The translations under genes and the position numbers were made by a program. This document shows, piece by piece, positions 38,300-48,200 of a DNA stretch of 64,000 nt. Positions within the stretch are counted from its first letter, which is position 1. Each line of letters starts with the position of its first letter. A model generated the notes under the pieces. It was given only the letters and a program-made list of their open reading frames with translations, was not told the origin of the DNA and searched no databases. The stretch is taken from assembly GCA_905221605.1 (NCBI GenBank), contig CAJNDS010002445.1:17501-81500 (forward strand). The letters are read 5' to 3'. This DNA is from Symbiodinium natans (taxonomy: Eukaryota; Sar; Dinophyceae; Suessiales; Symbiodiniaceae).

Positions 38300-38820
38300 C
38301 TACGCGCGCGCGCGCGCGCGCTTCGCGCGCTTCGCGCGCCTCCGCTGCTTCGCGCGCTTCGCGGGCCTCGCGCGCTTCGCGCGCCTCGCGGGCTTCGCGG
38401 GCTTCGCGCGCTTCGCGCGCTTCGCGGGCCTCGCGGGCCTCGCGCGCTTCGCGCGCCTCGCGGGCTTCGCGCGCTTCGCGCGCTTCGCGGCCTCACGGGG
38501 CCTCGCGCGCTTCGCGCGCTTCGCACGCCTCGCGAGCTTCGCGCGCTCCGCGGGCCTCGCGGCTTCGCGCGCTTCACGTGCTTTCGCGCGCCTCGCGCGC
38601 GTTCGCGCGCCTCGCGCGCTTCGCGGGCTTCGCGCGCCTCGCGCGCTTCGCGCGCCTCGCGCGCTTCGCGCGCCTCGCGCGCTTCGCGCGCTTCGCGGGC
38701 TTCGCGCGCTTCGCGGGCCTCGTGGGCTTCGCGCGCTTCGCGCGCTTCGCGCGCTTCGCGGGCTTCGCGCGCTTCACGTGCTTCGCGCGCCTCGCGCGCT
38801 TCGCGCGCTTCGCGCGCTTG
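38300..38820 (+). repeat. GC-rich 9-bp minisatellite (TTCGCGCGC variants)
   Basis: About 55 units of TTCGCGCGC/CTCGCGGGC. Translated it gives Arg-Ala-Ser or Phe-Ala-Arg runs in several frames, which I attribute to the repeat. Confidence 0.95.
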
Positions 38821-39111
38821 TTGTTCTTGTTGTTGTTGCTGTTGCTGTTGCTGTTGCTATTGGTGTTGCTGATGTTGCTGATGTTGCTGTTGTTGCTGTT
38901 GTTTGTTGTTGTTGTTGTTTGTTTGTTTGTTTGTTTGTTTGTTTGTTTGTTTGTTTGTTTGTTTGTTTGTTTGTTTGTTTGTTTGTTTGTTTGTTTGTTT
39001 GTTTGTTTGTTTGTTTGTTTGTTTGTTTGTTTGTTTGTTGTTGTTGTTGTTGTTGCTGTGGTGGTTGTTGTGGTGGTTGTTGTGGTGGTTGTTGTGGTTG
39101 TGGTTGTGGTT

Positions 39112-39169
<58 letters not shown>

Positions 39170-39197
39170 TTGGTGTTGGTGTTGGTGTGGTTGCTGC

Positions 39198-39254
<57 letters not shown>

Positions 39255-39479
39255 GGCTGTGGCTGTTGGTGTTGTTGTTGTTGTTGTTGTTGCTGTTGTT
39301 GTTGTTGTTGCTGTTGTTATTGTTGTTGTTGGTGTTGTTGTGGTTCCTGTTGGGGTTGCTGTTCTTGTTGTTGTTCTTGTTGTTCTTGTTGTTCTTGTTG
39401 TTCTTGTTGTTCTTGTTGTTCTTGTTGTTCTTGTTGTTCTTGTTGTTCTTGTTGTTCTTGTTGTTCTTGTTGTTCTTGT
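38820..39479 (+). repeat. TTG-based microsatellites: (TTG)n, (GTTT)n, (GTTCTTGTT)n
   Basis: Mixed TTG/CTG triplets to about 38916, a clean GTTT run at 38917-39039, TTG/TGG variants to 39357, then the nonamer GTTCTTGTT to 39479. The same nonamer reappears at 42733-42905, on the other side of the LINE-like relic. Confidence 0.93.
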
Positions 39480-41320
39480 CAGGTCTTCAGAAGCTTCAGA
39501 GTAAATACTCGAGGATGCTAAGATCCATCTTTAAGCAACATCAGCACTACAGCCATATTGACACGAAGACTCTGTTCGAGCAATACAAGGTTCAGACTCC
39601 TCAAGCAGTTTTGATCAGCCAGATGAAAAACTATCAAGACGCACTAGATGCCTGTCAGAAGTCCAACCCGGATCAGAACATACAGTGGCATCTGGGACTT
39701 AGAGGTAGGATTGTTGCGCTGCAACAGGAGCTTCAGAGCATGCATTTGGACCTGATCGAGGCAGACCAGGAGGTACCGTGCTCTCTGTGCGATCGGAAAT
39801 TTTCCAGCGCTAAGGGTCTTCAGCAACATACTCTGGTGAAGCATGGAGGACAGCGTGCGAATCAGCTAGGCCCAAAATTTCAGGTCACTGTGCATAGCTG
39901 CAAAGGACTTCCGCAATGTGCGGCATGCAACAGGCAGTTGCGCACAATGCATCAACTTCGCAGACATGTGGAGTCAGGCATTTGCCCTCAGCTGCACGAG
40001 CTGAAAGAACGAGCCAAATCCTGTACAAGCTCAGAAAGCATAGCTATGATCTATCAGTCTAGCGTGCAGGAACAACTTAAGAAGGATCCTGATCTTCTAC
40101 TAAAAAAGAGACATGTCACTCAGCATCTATTAACGAACTGCAGTCTCTGTGGGCAATACATTGTTGGCCACAAAGGAGTGAAACAGCACATTCAGAAAGC
40201 TCATCCCGCTTTCTGGGCACAATCCTCGGCATCCATTCTTGCCAACATGCGAACACATAAGCGCCTCCTGCACAAAAAAGAAGAATGTAGGTATTGTCGC
40301 ATTGTGGTAGATGCTCCAGTACGCCATGCAGAGCAATGTGTGGTTCTGCTTCAGACATACGCCATGAGTGCAGCTTGTGCCAAGCCTATGGAACTGCCAG
40401 ATCTCTTCAGTGCAGATCCTCCAATTAGCCAGGTGAGAGGAAGGGAGGCTTCCTCCCAGGAGGCTTCCTCCAGCAGCCGAGCTTCTTTGCTGACATACAC
40501 TGCACGCGTCTCGGGTCGTTCAACCACTGCACCTCCCACAGCTTCCATGCAAGACGCTGCCTGGCGTCTAGCTTATCATAATCCGCATCAACTGTGCTAT
40601 GCACACACGGTCGTTCATATCCTTATCTCTCTCTTGTCAGACGGACTGTTCCCAGATCCTTCTTTAAATTCCATCCTAACGGAAATAGGTTCCCTGAATG
40701 GCAGATCCTCTCATGCGGATGTTCGGAGGTTGCGACATCTTCGTCCGCTGCTAGCAGGATGGCGATTACGACCCAGGCAGGAGGATGCATCTCAATTTCT
40801 GTTGCATATCTCTCAGCGTATTCCAGATCTTTCATCAGATAAATGGGAGGCGCGAGTTCATATCTCAGCACCGGAGGAACGCATAAGCGTTGAGGAAAAA
40901 GGCGGCTTGATTCTGTATCTACCCGAGCCGCCGGATGGACTCTCGACTCTTCAGCAATCAGTAACACAATGGACGAACAGGGGTAGTGTGTTTGCCTTGC
41001 TTCCAGATACAAGACTCATTTGCTTACAAATTCAAAGATTTGATCAGCAAATCAAAACTTCCCGCCCACAAGCGCTGGACACAGTTCTTGAGATGCCAAT
41101 GTTTCAAGATAACGGAACCTCAACAGAAGCAGTGTCCTTTAGCCTCTATGCATTTATTATTCATATCGGCGAAGACTGGAACTCTGGACATTACAGAGCG
41201 GGATTTTGGAGAGAGAGCGTAGCGTACCTAGCTGATGATAGTGAATCGCCAAGACGCACCACGCTCCTCTCGGATCAAATTTGCCAGGGATCGTATTTGG
41301 CTTTCTACGTAAGGGTCTAG
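39479..41320 (+). CDS. LINE-like ORF2 C-terminal part: zinc fingers and ubiquitin-specific-protease-like domain
   Basis: About 613 codons up to TAG at 41318. The frame is open further upstream only because it runs through microsatellite. Start region LQKLQSKYSRMLRSIFKQHQ resembles the segment after the thumb of LINE reverse transcriptases; RT and endonuclease are missing, so the copy is 5'-truncated. Four fingers follow: PCSLC...QQH..VKH (about 39776), QCAAC...RRH (39913), NCSLC...KQH..KAH (40135), ECRYC (40286). The last 255 residues resemble peptidase family C19: Cys box NPHQLCYAH (40581), QEDASQFL (40781), LQIQRF (41024), His box HIGEDWNSGHYRAGFW (41164), closing YLAFYVRV. The Cys and His are kept, while the usual Asn before Cys is not. 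Protease activity inferred only. Confidence 0.6.
   Translation, partial: SGLQKLQSKYSRMLRSIFKQHQHYSHIDTKTLFEQYKVQTPQAVLISQMKNYQDALDACQKSNPDQNIQWHLGLRGRIVALQQELQSMHLDLIEADQEVPCSLCDRKFSSAKGLQQHTLVKHGGQRANQLGPKFQVTVHSCKGLPQCAACNRQLRTMHQLRRHVESGICPQLHELKERAKSCTSSESIAMIYQSSVQEQLKKDPDLLLKKRHVTQHLLTNCSLCGQYIVGHKGVKQHIQKAHPAFWAQSSASILANMRTHKRLLHKKEECRYCRIVVDAPVRHAEQCVVLLQTYAMSAACAKPMELPDLFSADPPISQVRGREASSQEASSSSRASLLTYTARVSGRSTTAPPTASMQDAAWRLAYHNPHQLCYAHTVVHILISLLSDGLFPDPSLNSILTEIGSLNGRSSHADVRRLRHLRPLLAGWRLRPRQEDASQFLLHISQRIPDLSSDKWEARVHISAPEERISVEEKGGLILYLPEPPDGLSTLQQSVTQWTNRGSVFALLPDTRLICLQIQRFDQQIKTSRPQALDTVLEMPMFQDNGTSTEAVSFSLYAFIIHIGEDWNSGHYRAGFWRESVAYLADDSESPRRTTLLSDQICQGSYLAFYVRV
40444..40471 (+). 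repeat. Double hairpin GGAGGCTTCCTCC x2 inside the coding region
   Basis: Two GGAGGCTTCCTCC palindromes, 40444-40456 and 40459-40471, inserted in frame in the LINE-like ORF (GREASSQEASSSSRAS). Confidence 0.85.
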
Positions 41321-41340
41321 CTCGATCTACCTTCGCATGC

Positions 41341-41366
41341 GGAGGTTTCCTCCGGAGGCTTCCTCC
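41341..41366 (+). repeat. Double hairpin, 3' UTR copy 1
   Basis: GGAGGTTTCCTCC directly followed by GGAGGCTTCCTCC, preceded by CATGC. Confidence 0.9.
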
Positions 41367-41507
41367 GCAGCAGTGTTCTTTCTTCTTAAAGTAGACCTAT
41401 CTGCCTGCTGTTGCCTAAGGCAACTCGGCATGAACGCTGCCCTGCGCGCAATAAAGCCATGATCTCGTGCTAAGATGTATAGTCTCTTGCGTGAAACTTT
41501 CACATGC

Positions 41508-41533
41508 GGAGGTTTCCTCCGGAGGCTTCCTCC
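41508..41533 (+). repeat. Double hairpin, 3' UTR copy 2
   Basis: Same tandem pair as 41341-41366, 167 bp downstream, also preceded by CATGC. The sequence after each copy is similar (GTAGACC...TCTGCCTGCTGT). Confidence 0.9.
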
Positions 41534-41649
41534 CCGGTAGTGTTTCTCACAGTAGACCGTTCTGCCTGCTGTAGCTTAAGGCCAAGCTGACCCATTCTTG
41601 TCCCTGAACCTGAAGCATCTGAAAGAGCCCTGCGCGCACTTCAGAACAT

Positions 41650-41910
41650 GTGAGGTCTCCTCCAGGTCGGTGGGTTCAGCTTAGGGTCACTTTTTCGGAT
41701 GCAACCTTGCCTTGTCGCAGCGCTGGCCCCGAGAGCCGTGCAAGGTGTCCCAGGTCAGGTGCTTCCCTCTTCGCAAAGTACTCGTGCCTATGTGAGACCT
41801 CCTCGTTAAGTTCGGTCAGTTGGGGTCACATTTTCTCGACCAGGAATGCAATTTAGCCCTGTCGCAGCGCTGGCCACAGGAGCCGCGCAAGGCGTCCCAG
41901 GTCAGGCTTC
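41650..41910 (+). repeat. Tandem duplication, about 146-bp spacing
   Basis: GTCGCAGCGCTGGCC...GCAAGG.GTCCCAGGTCAGG appears near 41716 and 41862 with diverged sequence between. 42000-42400 has no gene I can support. Confidence 0.7.
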
Positions 41911-42177
41911 GCAAACTTAGCTACCCTGCCTCCAACTTGGGCATCCTTCTTGGAACGTGCAAGGCCGCCTTGGTGCGCTCTGCCTACGGCCCTCTGCCAG
42001 TTGTTTAGCGTTACCTGTGTGAGACGTCACTAGACAGGAACGCTGAGTGTCGGCCTCACCAGAGGTACGGCTCGCTAAACAGCTGGTGCGTGGGTGCTGG
42101 ACGCAGTGACTCACAGTAGGGTGTCGGGGTAGCCGCGCTTATTTTTCACTCTTTTGCAGTGCTGAGTACTTGATATC

Positions 42178-42245
42178 GGAGGCTGCCTCCGTGCCAACTT
42201 CAATTTCTTCATTGATTCATTGCATCAGATTAGGAGGTTTCCTCC
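42178..42245 (+). repeat. Two single hairpins of the same family
   Basis: GGAGGCTGCCTCC at 42178-42190 and GGAGGTTTCCTCC at 42233-42245. Confidence 0.75.
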
Positions 42246-42414
42246 TGAATATCCTTAAGTACTCTGCCAAAGCAGATTCAGTATAGCAGGTAGTGAGATC
42301 TGGCAATCTGGAGGAAGCGATCTTCTCGAAGTCCAAAAGGCCGGACTGTGAAATAACAAAGGCGGGTGAGACCTTCTATATCACACTTGCCCGCCTTAAT
42401 CACACCAAACTCAG

Positions 42415-42726
42415 CTAGCGCACAGCTCTAGCCTGCAACACAACATCGGGGCCAGCCGGCACTGCAGCAGTCGCGGGTGCAGGTGAGCCAGTAGGAAGCG
42501 GTCGTAGGGTGCCCAGCCAGCACAGCGCTATCGCAGCCCTGAGGGGCGGATGCATTCCACATACTCGAACATAGCTGTGCACAACAATCCTTTCAGCAGC
42601 CCTGAGGGGCGTGAAGTACGAACTAGCAAAGACTGCTGGAGCTCCCAAGGCGGATACAGAGTAGCCGACGTGCCGAGGATCCAAAGTGATCAGAGGTCCA
42701 CATGCTGATTCTGGCAGTGAGTGCAA
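42415..42726 (-). CDS. Open frame of about 100 codons, doubtful
   Basis: Minus-strand frame without ATG, running up to the nonamer microsatellite (SACGPLITLDPRHVGYSVSA...). It contains a repeated CCCTGAGGGGCG (42537 and 42603). Possibly an exon; no family recognised. Confidence 0.2.
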   Translation of the reverse strand: MHSLPESACGPLITLDPRHVGYSVSALGAPAVFASSYFTPLRAAERIVVHSYVRVCGMHPPLRAAIALCWLGTLRPLPTGSPAPATAAVPAGPDVVLQARAVR

Positions 42727-42732
42727 TGCAAA

Positions 42733-42993
42733 AAATGTTGTTCTTGTTGTTCTTGTTGTTCTTGTTGTTCTTGTTGTTCTTGTTGTTCTTGTTGTTCTTG
42801 TTGTTTTGGTTGTTCTTGTTGTTCTTGTTGTTCTTGTTGTTCTTGTTGTTCTTGTTGTTCTTGTTGTTCTTGTTGTTCTTGTTGTTTTGGTTGTTCTTGT
42901 TCTTGTTCTTGTTCTTGGTGTTGGTGTTGGTGTTGGTGTTGGTGTTGTTGTTGGTGTTGGTGTTGGTGTTGGTGTTGATGGAGCCCCCCTTTA
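42733..42993 (+). repeat. (TTGTTCTTG)n then (GTTGGT)n microsatellite
   Basis: About 17 nonamer units to 42895, then TTGTTC and TTGGTG hexamers. It matches the array at 39358-39479. Confidence 0.93.
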
Positions 42994-43104
42994 AGGCCCC
43001 CCCGTTTTAGAGGCTTAAAGCCCCCCCTTTAAGCCCCTCTTTTTAAACCCCCTTAAAGCCCCCCCTAAAGCTCCCCCCTGAAGCCGCAACCAAGCCACCC
43101 CCTC

Positions 43105-43540
43105 TGTGGAGGGTTTAGGCAGCAGTTTAAGAGGCCTAATACTTGCTGGGCCTTTGGGCAGCTTCTTTAAGAGGCGTGATACTTGCTGGGCCTTCTGCGG
43201 AGGGTTTAGGCAGCAGTTTAAGAGGCCTAATACTTGCTGGGCCTTTTTTGGAGGGTTTGGGCAGCAGTTTAAAAGGCGTAATACTTGCTGGGCCTTTTGC
43301 GGAGGGTTTAGGCAGCAGTTTAAGAGGCCTGATACTTGCTGGGCCTTGTGTGGAGGGTTCGGGCAGCAGTTTAAAAGGCGTAATACTTGCTGGGCCTTCT
43401 GTGGAGGATTTAGGCAGCAGTTTAAGAGGCCCAATACTCGCTGGGCCTTTTGTGGAGGGTTCGGGCAGCAGTTTAAGACGTCTAAGAGGCTTAATACCTG
43501 CTGGGCCTTCGGTGGAGGATTTAAGCAGTTTGAGAGGCCT
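43105..43540 (+). repeat. 51-bp tandem array
   Basis: GCAGCAGTTTAAgAGGCcTAA anchors recur at 43210, 43261, 43312, 43363, 43414 and 43465, exactly 51 bp apart, with an irregular copy before and after. The period is a multiple of three, so frames of 140-208 codons stay open on both strands; not treated as genes. Confidence 0.92.
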
Positions 43541-43567
43541 AATGCGAGCATCGTGTTTGCAAATGGA

Positions 43568-44095
43568 GGCCCCCCCGCTTGTTTAAGCCGGGCAAACTCG
43601 CGTGGAAGCATATGAATCATGTCCAAAACAAAACAAAACATGGGGTTCTCGGCTTAGCCCCGCGCCACGTCACTGCTATGCAAATGGGGGGGGCTGCGCT
43701 CCCCCCAACCCCCCCGCTTTTTTCTGCCGGGCAAGCTCGCGTGGAAGCATATGAATCATGTCCAAAACAAAACAAAACATGGGGTTCTCGGCTTAGCCCC
43801 GCGCCACGTCACTGCTATGCAAATGGGGGGGGCTGCGCCCCCCCCCAACCCCCCAGCTTGTTTAAGCCGGGCAAACTCGCGTGGAAGCATATGAATCATG
43901 TCCAAAACAAAACAAAACATGGGGTTCTCGGCTTAGCCCCGCGCCACGTCACTGCTATGCAAATGGGGGGGGCTGCGCCCCCCCCAACCCCCCGCTTTTT
44001 CTGCCGGGCAAGCTCGCGTGGAAGCATATGAATCATCTCTGAAACAAAACACATGGGGTTCTCGGCTTAGCCCCGCGCCACGTCACTGCTATGAA
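43568..44095 (+). repeat. 137-140-bp tandem array, four copies
   Basis: GCATATGAATCATg anchors at 43608, 43747, 43887 and 44024. Each copy also has CAAAACAAAACA, CTTAGCCCCGCGCCACGTCA and a G run followed by a C run. Confidence 0.92.
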
Positions 44096-44600
44096 CTCTC
44101 TGCTCCTTGAAACCCGAGTAATGAACACAAAAACAACAGAAGAAGCGAGCGGGGTGGAATTGCCCTTAAGCTCCCCTTTGAAAAGAGTCTCACTTCTCTG
44201 GTCTCGAAGAATGAAACCCAAAAAACAAAACAAGATTCGAAGGGGGTGGAATTTAGAATACATTCCCTTCTTTCTTTTCGTAAAGGGAAATGAATGTTTA
44301 GAATCTCACTTCTCTGGTTTCGAAGAATGAAATCCAAAAACAAACACAAAATGTATAACAAGATTCGAGGGGGGGTGGAATTTAGAATACATTCCCTTCT
44401 TTCGCTTCGTAAAGCCCAAAAAAACACAAAAACATAACAAGATTCGAGGGGGGTGGAATTTAGAATAAATTCCTTTCCCTCTCTTTTCAAAGGGAAGTTA
44501 GAGTCTCTAATTTCGAAGAACGAAATCCAAAAAAACAAAACAAGATTCGAGGGGGTGGAATTTAGAATAAATCCCTTCTCTCTCATCTTCAAGATAAAGT
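44096..44600 (+). repeat. Irregular 80-130-bp repeat array
   Basis: CAAGATTCGAgGGGGTGGAA followed by TTTAGAATA recurs near 44231, 44358, 44438 and 44541, with AAAGGGAA and TCGAAGAATGAAA between. Confidence 0.85.
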
Positions 44601-44995
44601 AATGTTTAGAGTCGCCCTTAAGCCCCCCTTTTTTCAGCCCCCTTAAGCCCTCCCCCTTAAGCTTCTCTAGCCCCCTTTCAAGCCCCCTTAGCCCACCCCC
44701 TTTAAGCCCTTTAAGCCCCCTTCAAAGCCCTTGAAGCCCCCCTTTAAGGCCCCCCTTTAAGCTCCCTTTTAAGCCCCCCCTTGAAGCCTCCCTTGAAGCC
44801 CCCTTTAAGCCCCCCTTTAAGCCCCCTTTCAGCCCTTTAAGCCCCCTTCAAAGCCCCCTTGAAGCCCCCCTTTAAGCCCCCCTTTAAGCCCCCCTTTAAG
44901 CCCTCCTTGAAGCCCCCTTTAAGCCCCTTTAAGCCCCCTTTAAGCCCCCCCTTAAGCCCCCCCTTAAGCCTCCCCTTAAGCCCCCCCTTAATGAA
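44600..44995 (+). repeat. CCCCCTTTAAG/CCCTTGAAG low-complexity tract
   Basis: About 25 units of AAGCCCCCCTTT/AAGCCCCCTTG. The same motif starts at 42990-43090 on the other side of the tandem arrays. Confidence 0.9.
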
Positions 44996-45117
44996 ATTTT
45001 CAAAGGTCACTTTCAGTACAATATCAAACTGTTATGTAAACTACCAAACACATGACTGTTCAATCAATGGTCTTGACCACACCACAATACAAGCATACAA
45101 CTGTCAGATGCAATCTC

Positions 45118-45294
45118 TCGCTCAGCAATCTTTTGTGTCACTTGGGCTGAGCCAATCCTTAATCCTCGTTGGCACCTTGAGCCTTGAGCCAATGCATCAT
45201 GGACATGGCAATGTCCACATGCCAATGTTCTCTGTCAGTGTTGCATGTTGTTCATGCAATGGACAATGTACATGTGCAGGAAGTAAAGCTCAAT
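45118..45294 (+). repeat. 177-bp direct repeat, copy 1
   Basis: Nearly identical to 52724-52898 (two substitutions and a 2-bp indel seen). Contains short hairpins such as GGACATGGCAATGTCC. Confidence 0.93.
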
Positions 45295-48200
45295 CCTAAC
45301 ACCGTCCCTTGAATGAATGCTTCAGCAATCATTCACACTAACAGCTTTACGACAACCAACTGTACAACAATTCTTGATGCTGCCGACCTTCTTGTGGGTC
45401 AATCTTCATTTTGTTCTAGGGCAGTCATCTGTTACTTGACAAAACAAAGACAATGGTCTGGAACTGGCATCTTGTGGCCAATTTCTTGTTCTAGAGTTCC
45501 ATGACCTTTACAATCGCAAGATCAACAACCGCATTGAATGAATGACTTAGCAATCATCCAAACACAGCTTACTCGCAGTCAATAGAACCAGAAACTAGAG
45601 ACCAATGAATTAAAAAGCGCTTCTGCCAACGGGGCTCAATGAGCTCAGTTCTTCTTCACGTCAAGACGGCAATAGCTTTTGGTTGCAGTCAGCCTATCCG
45701 AAGGCATTCCTGGATTTGGCAATCTTTCTGTACCAAAGGCTCGTCACTTCGTGTGGCATTCTGAGAAATGGCTTGATGTCACAATGAGTAGGTCAATGTG
45801 ACTCAAGATGCTCAATACGGCAGGTCTTGCAACATAGGTGGAGTTGCAATGACTTTCCAGATCCAAGTTCAATACGGTGTCCAACACCGTACCGAAGATC
45901 TCAATGAAAGCAATCCAATCGCAATCATTCGTCTTCTTCCGGAAACAATGCAAAACATCCCACGAAGCAGTCACTAGCAGACTGCAAACAAAACCAATCA
46001 CTGTTCGTGCAATGAAATCTGCAGCATGAGAACAATGACAGAACCAAACAAATTTTGTAAGACCTCAATACTGTACGAAGAGGTTCAAAAGAAGCAGCTG
46101 ACCAATGAGCAACGCTGAGACAATGCTGTCACTCAAGTAGAACCAACCAGGTTGCATCCAATGCAATCCAGGAGATTCCCAGGCGCAGCTTTGCAACGGC
46201 GATCAATACGCTGCTTTAGATCAGGGTCAAGGAAACAATCTCAAATCTGCACTCCGAAAGAACGACCCTTCTCACAACTTGCAGAACCGAGCAAGGCCAT
46301 GTAGAGATAGCAATGTCGGATCTATGGCTTCCTGAAACCAGTGTATGTCAATCACAAGGAAGATATCATCAATCAACTCGGCCCGAAATAAAATAGTAGA
46401 TAAGCTAAGCGATCCACAAACCATTCCATCATCCAAAGAACTCTCATGCACTGATACAGTCGCCAATAAAGGTCTGACTCCACGTAAAACTTGAATTCCA
46501 ATCCTATACAACTTTGGGTTGTGAGCCCAATGAGGCGTTCCACCAAGCTCACGGCTACCAGCGACGCTACCAGCGATATTTGATCTCACTGTGGTCGAAT
46601 GAATGCAATGACTTGGTTTGCACATAGAAAAATACGGAAATAAAGAATCACAAGCAATGAGTTCACAAGCGCTGACCATTACCACGAAGACAAAGCAACT
46701 GCGAATACTTCCAAGCATATGTCAATCCAATCAAAGATCCATCGTTTCACTCTCAATGACCAGAGTGGTCAATGCACAACGATTGCAGAATAACCTATCA
46801 CCACCAGTGTCCATATTAGCTCTTCGTGACCGTCACACAATCAGGCATCATTGGTGATGTCCTCTGCAATACACATAGGACCATCTGTCTGTCAAAGGGC
46901 AACGTCAAATCGTGAAATCACAATCGCATCGGCGAAGTGTGCGATGTAAGGATCAATGGCACTCAACAATCGCCATGAAGAACATCACGCGGAAGCAATA
47001 TCCGCACAACGTGAAAATCAGAGGCAATGAATATCAGACACCACCAATCCTTAGTGCATCCTGCTCAATCCAGCATGTTGCCACAGCATCTCGCGCCTTT
47101 CGGGCAACAGTACAGGCAATCTCGCCAGTCTTCTTCTCGTAAAGCCATGCTCCAAACCAAGAGGCAACCTCTCGCTGAAGAAGCAGCAAGGCAATCAGCT
47201 GTGGGATATCATGCTGCAATCCTGCAACGATGCAGTGAACCAGACACAAGCTCAATCCATACCTGTCAACAGCTTCTCGAGGTCAATAAGCTGTTGTCAG
47301 CCAAGCACTGGGCAATGGAGTCCCGAGGATGAGCGTTCGCCAGAAAACCACAATGCCACTGACATGCGATATAAGTAGAAATGGGTAAGCCACTTCGTCA
47401 CAATCGGCACCATGCAGAAAAATAGCACCACTCGTTCGCGCTGACTGCAATGTCCTTTTCACCGCCAAAGTAAAGGAACAATGCTTCATCTTGTGATCAG
47501 TCTGCAGAACGCAAACCAATCTGCTGCGGTCTTGAAAGACGGAACTTGAATCACGCACTCAAATGTGCAAGCAGCGCAGGTAGCGACGATGAGCTGCAGC
47601 ACAATGAAACTCTGAGTATCTGTGTTGGACAACACAAACCCAATCCGAAGACTTGCCAATGCCTCGCACTGTACAATGCAAACGCCGTCTTCGTGAATCT
47701 CGAATGGTCTTGTTATGGCAATCCGAAGAACCAAAAGCAATCACTGGCACTGAAGGAAAAAATCATTCATGTACTCAATACAAACTATGAAGTCAAAGTC
47801 TGCAATAATACTCTTCTGCCATCTGCACAGTCAAACCAATCCGAGTGGACATGCAGTTCGTGGAATCATCAAAGTGTGTCTCCAATTGTTGAAGCTATAC
47901 AAGAATGCAACCAGTCTGAACAAACGAAGTCCTGGGGCAACGCTCAAGGCACTCCCGCGGAAACCGTCTCCAGCAGAATGAATAGCAACCATTTGTCCTT
48001 GCCACTTGTGCTCGTCGCGAAGAAAACGCAATCGCAGTACTGGAGAAAACCATGGCTACAACCAGTGATCAGGGCGTAGGACGAATCAGCAATCGCATCT
48101 GCCAGTTTCAAGAAAGAAAACAACAACACTGGGTCAAGGCCAATCAGAATGGTCGCTTCTGCTATGTACAGGAAAAGGTATGTGCAATTCAGCTCCTGAA

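Noticed and set aside
37932-39521. 529- and 429-codon frames rich in Arg-Ala-Ser, Cys and Val
   Set aside because: They are read-through of the GC minisatellite and TTG/GTTT microsatellites; only the part after 39479 has protein character.
42686-43010. Frames of about 100 codons of Val-Leu or Cys-Ser repeats
   Set aside because: Translation of the TTGTTCTTG nonamer array.
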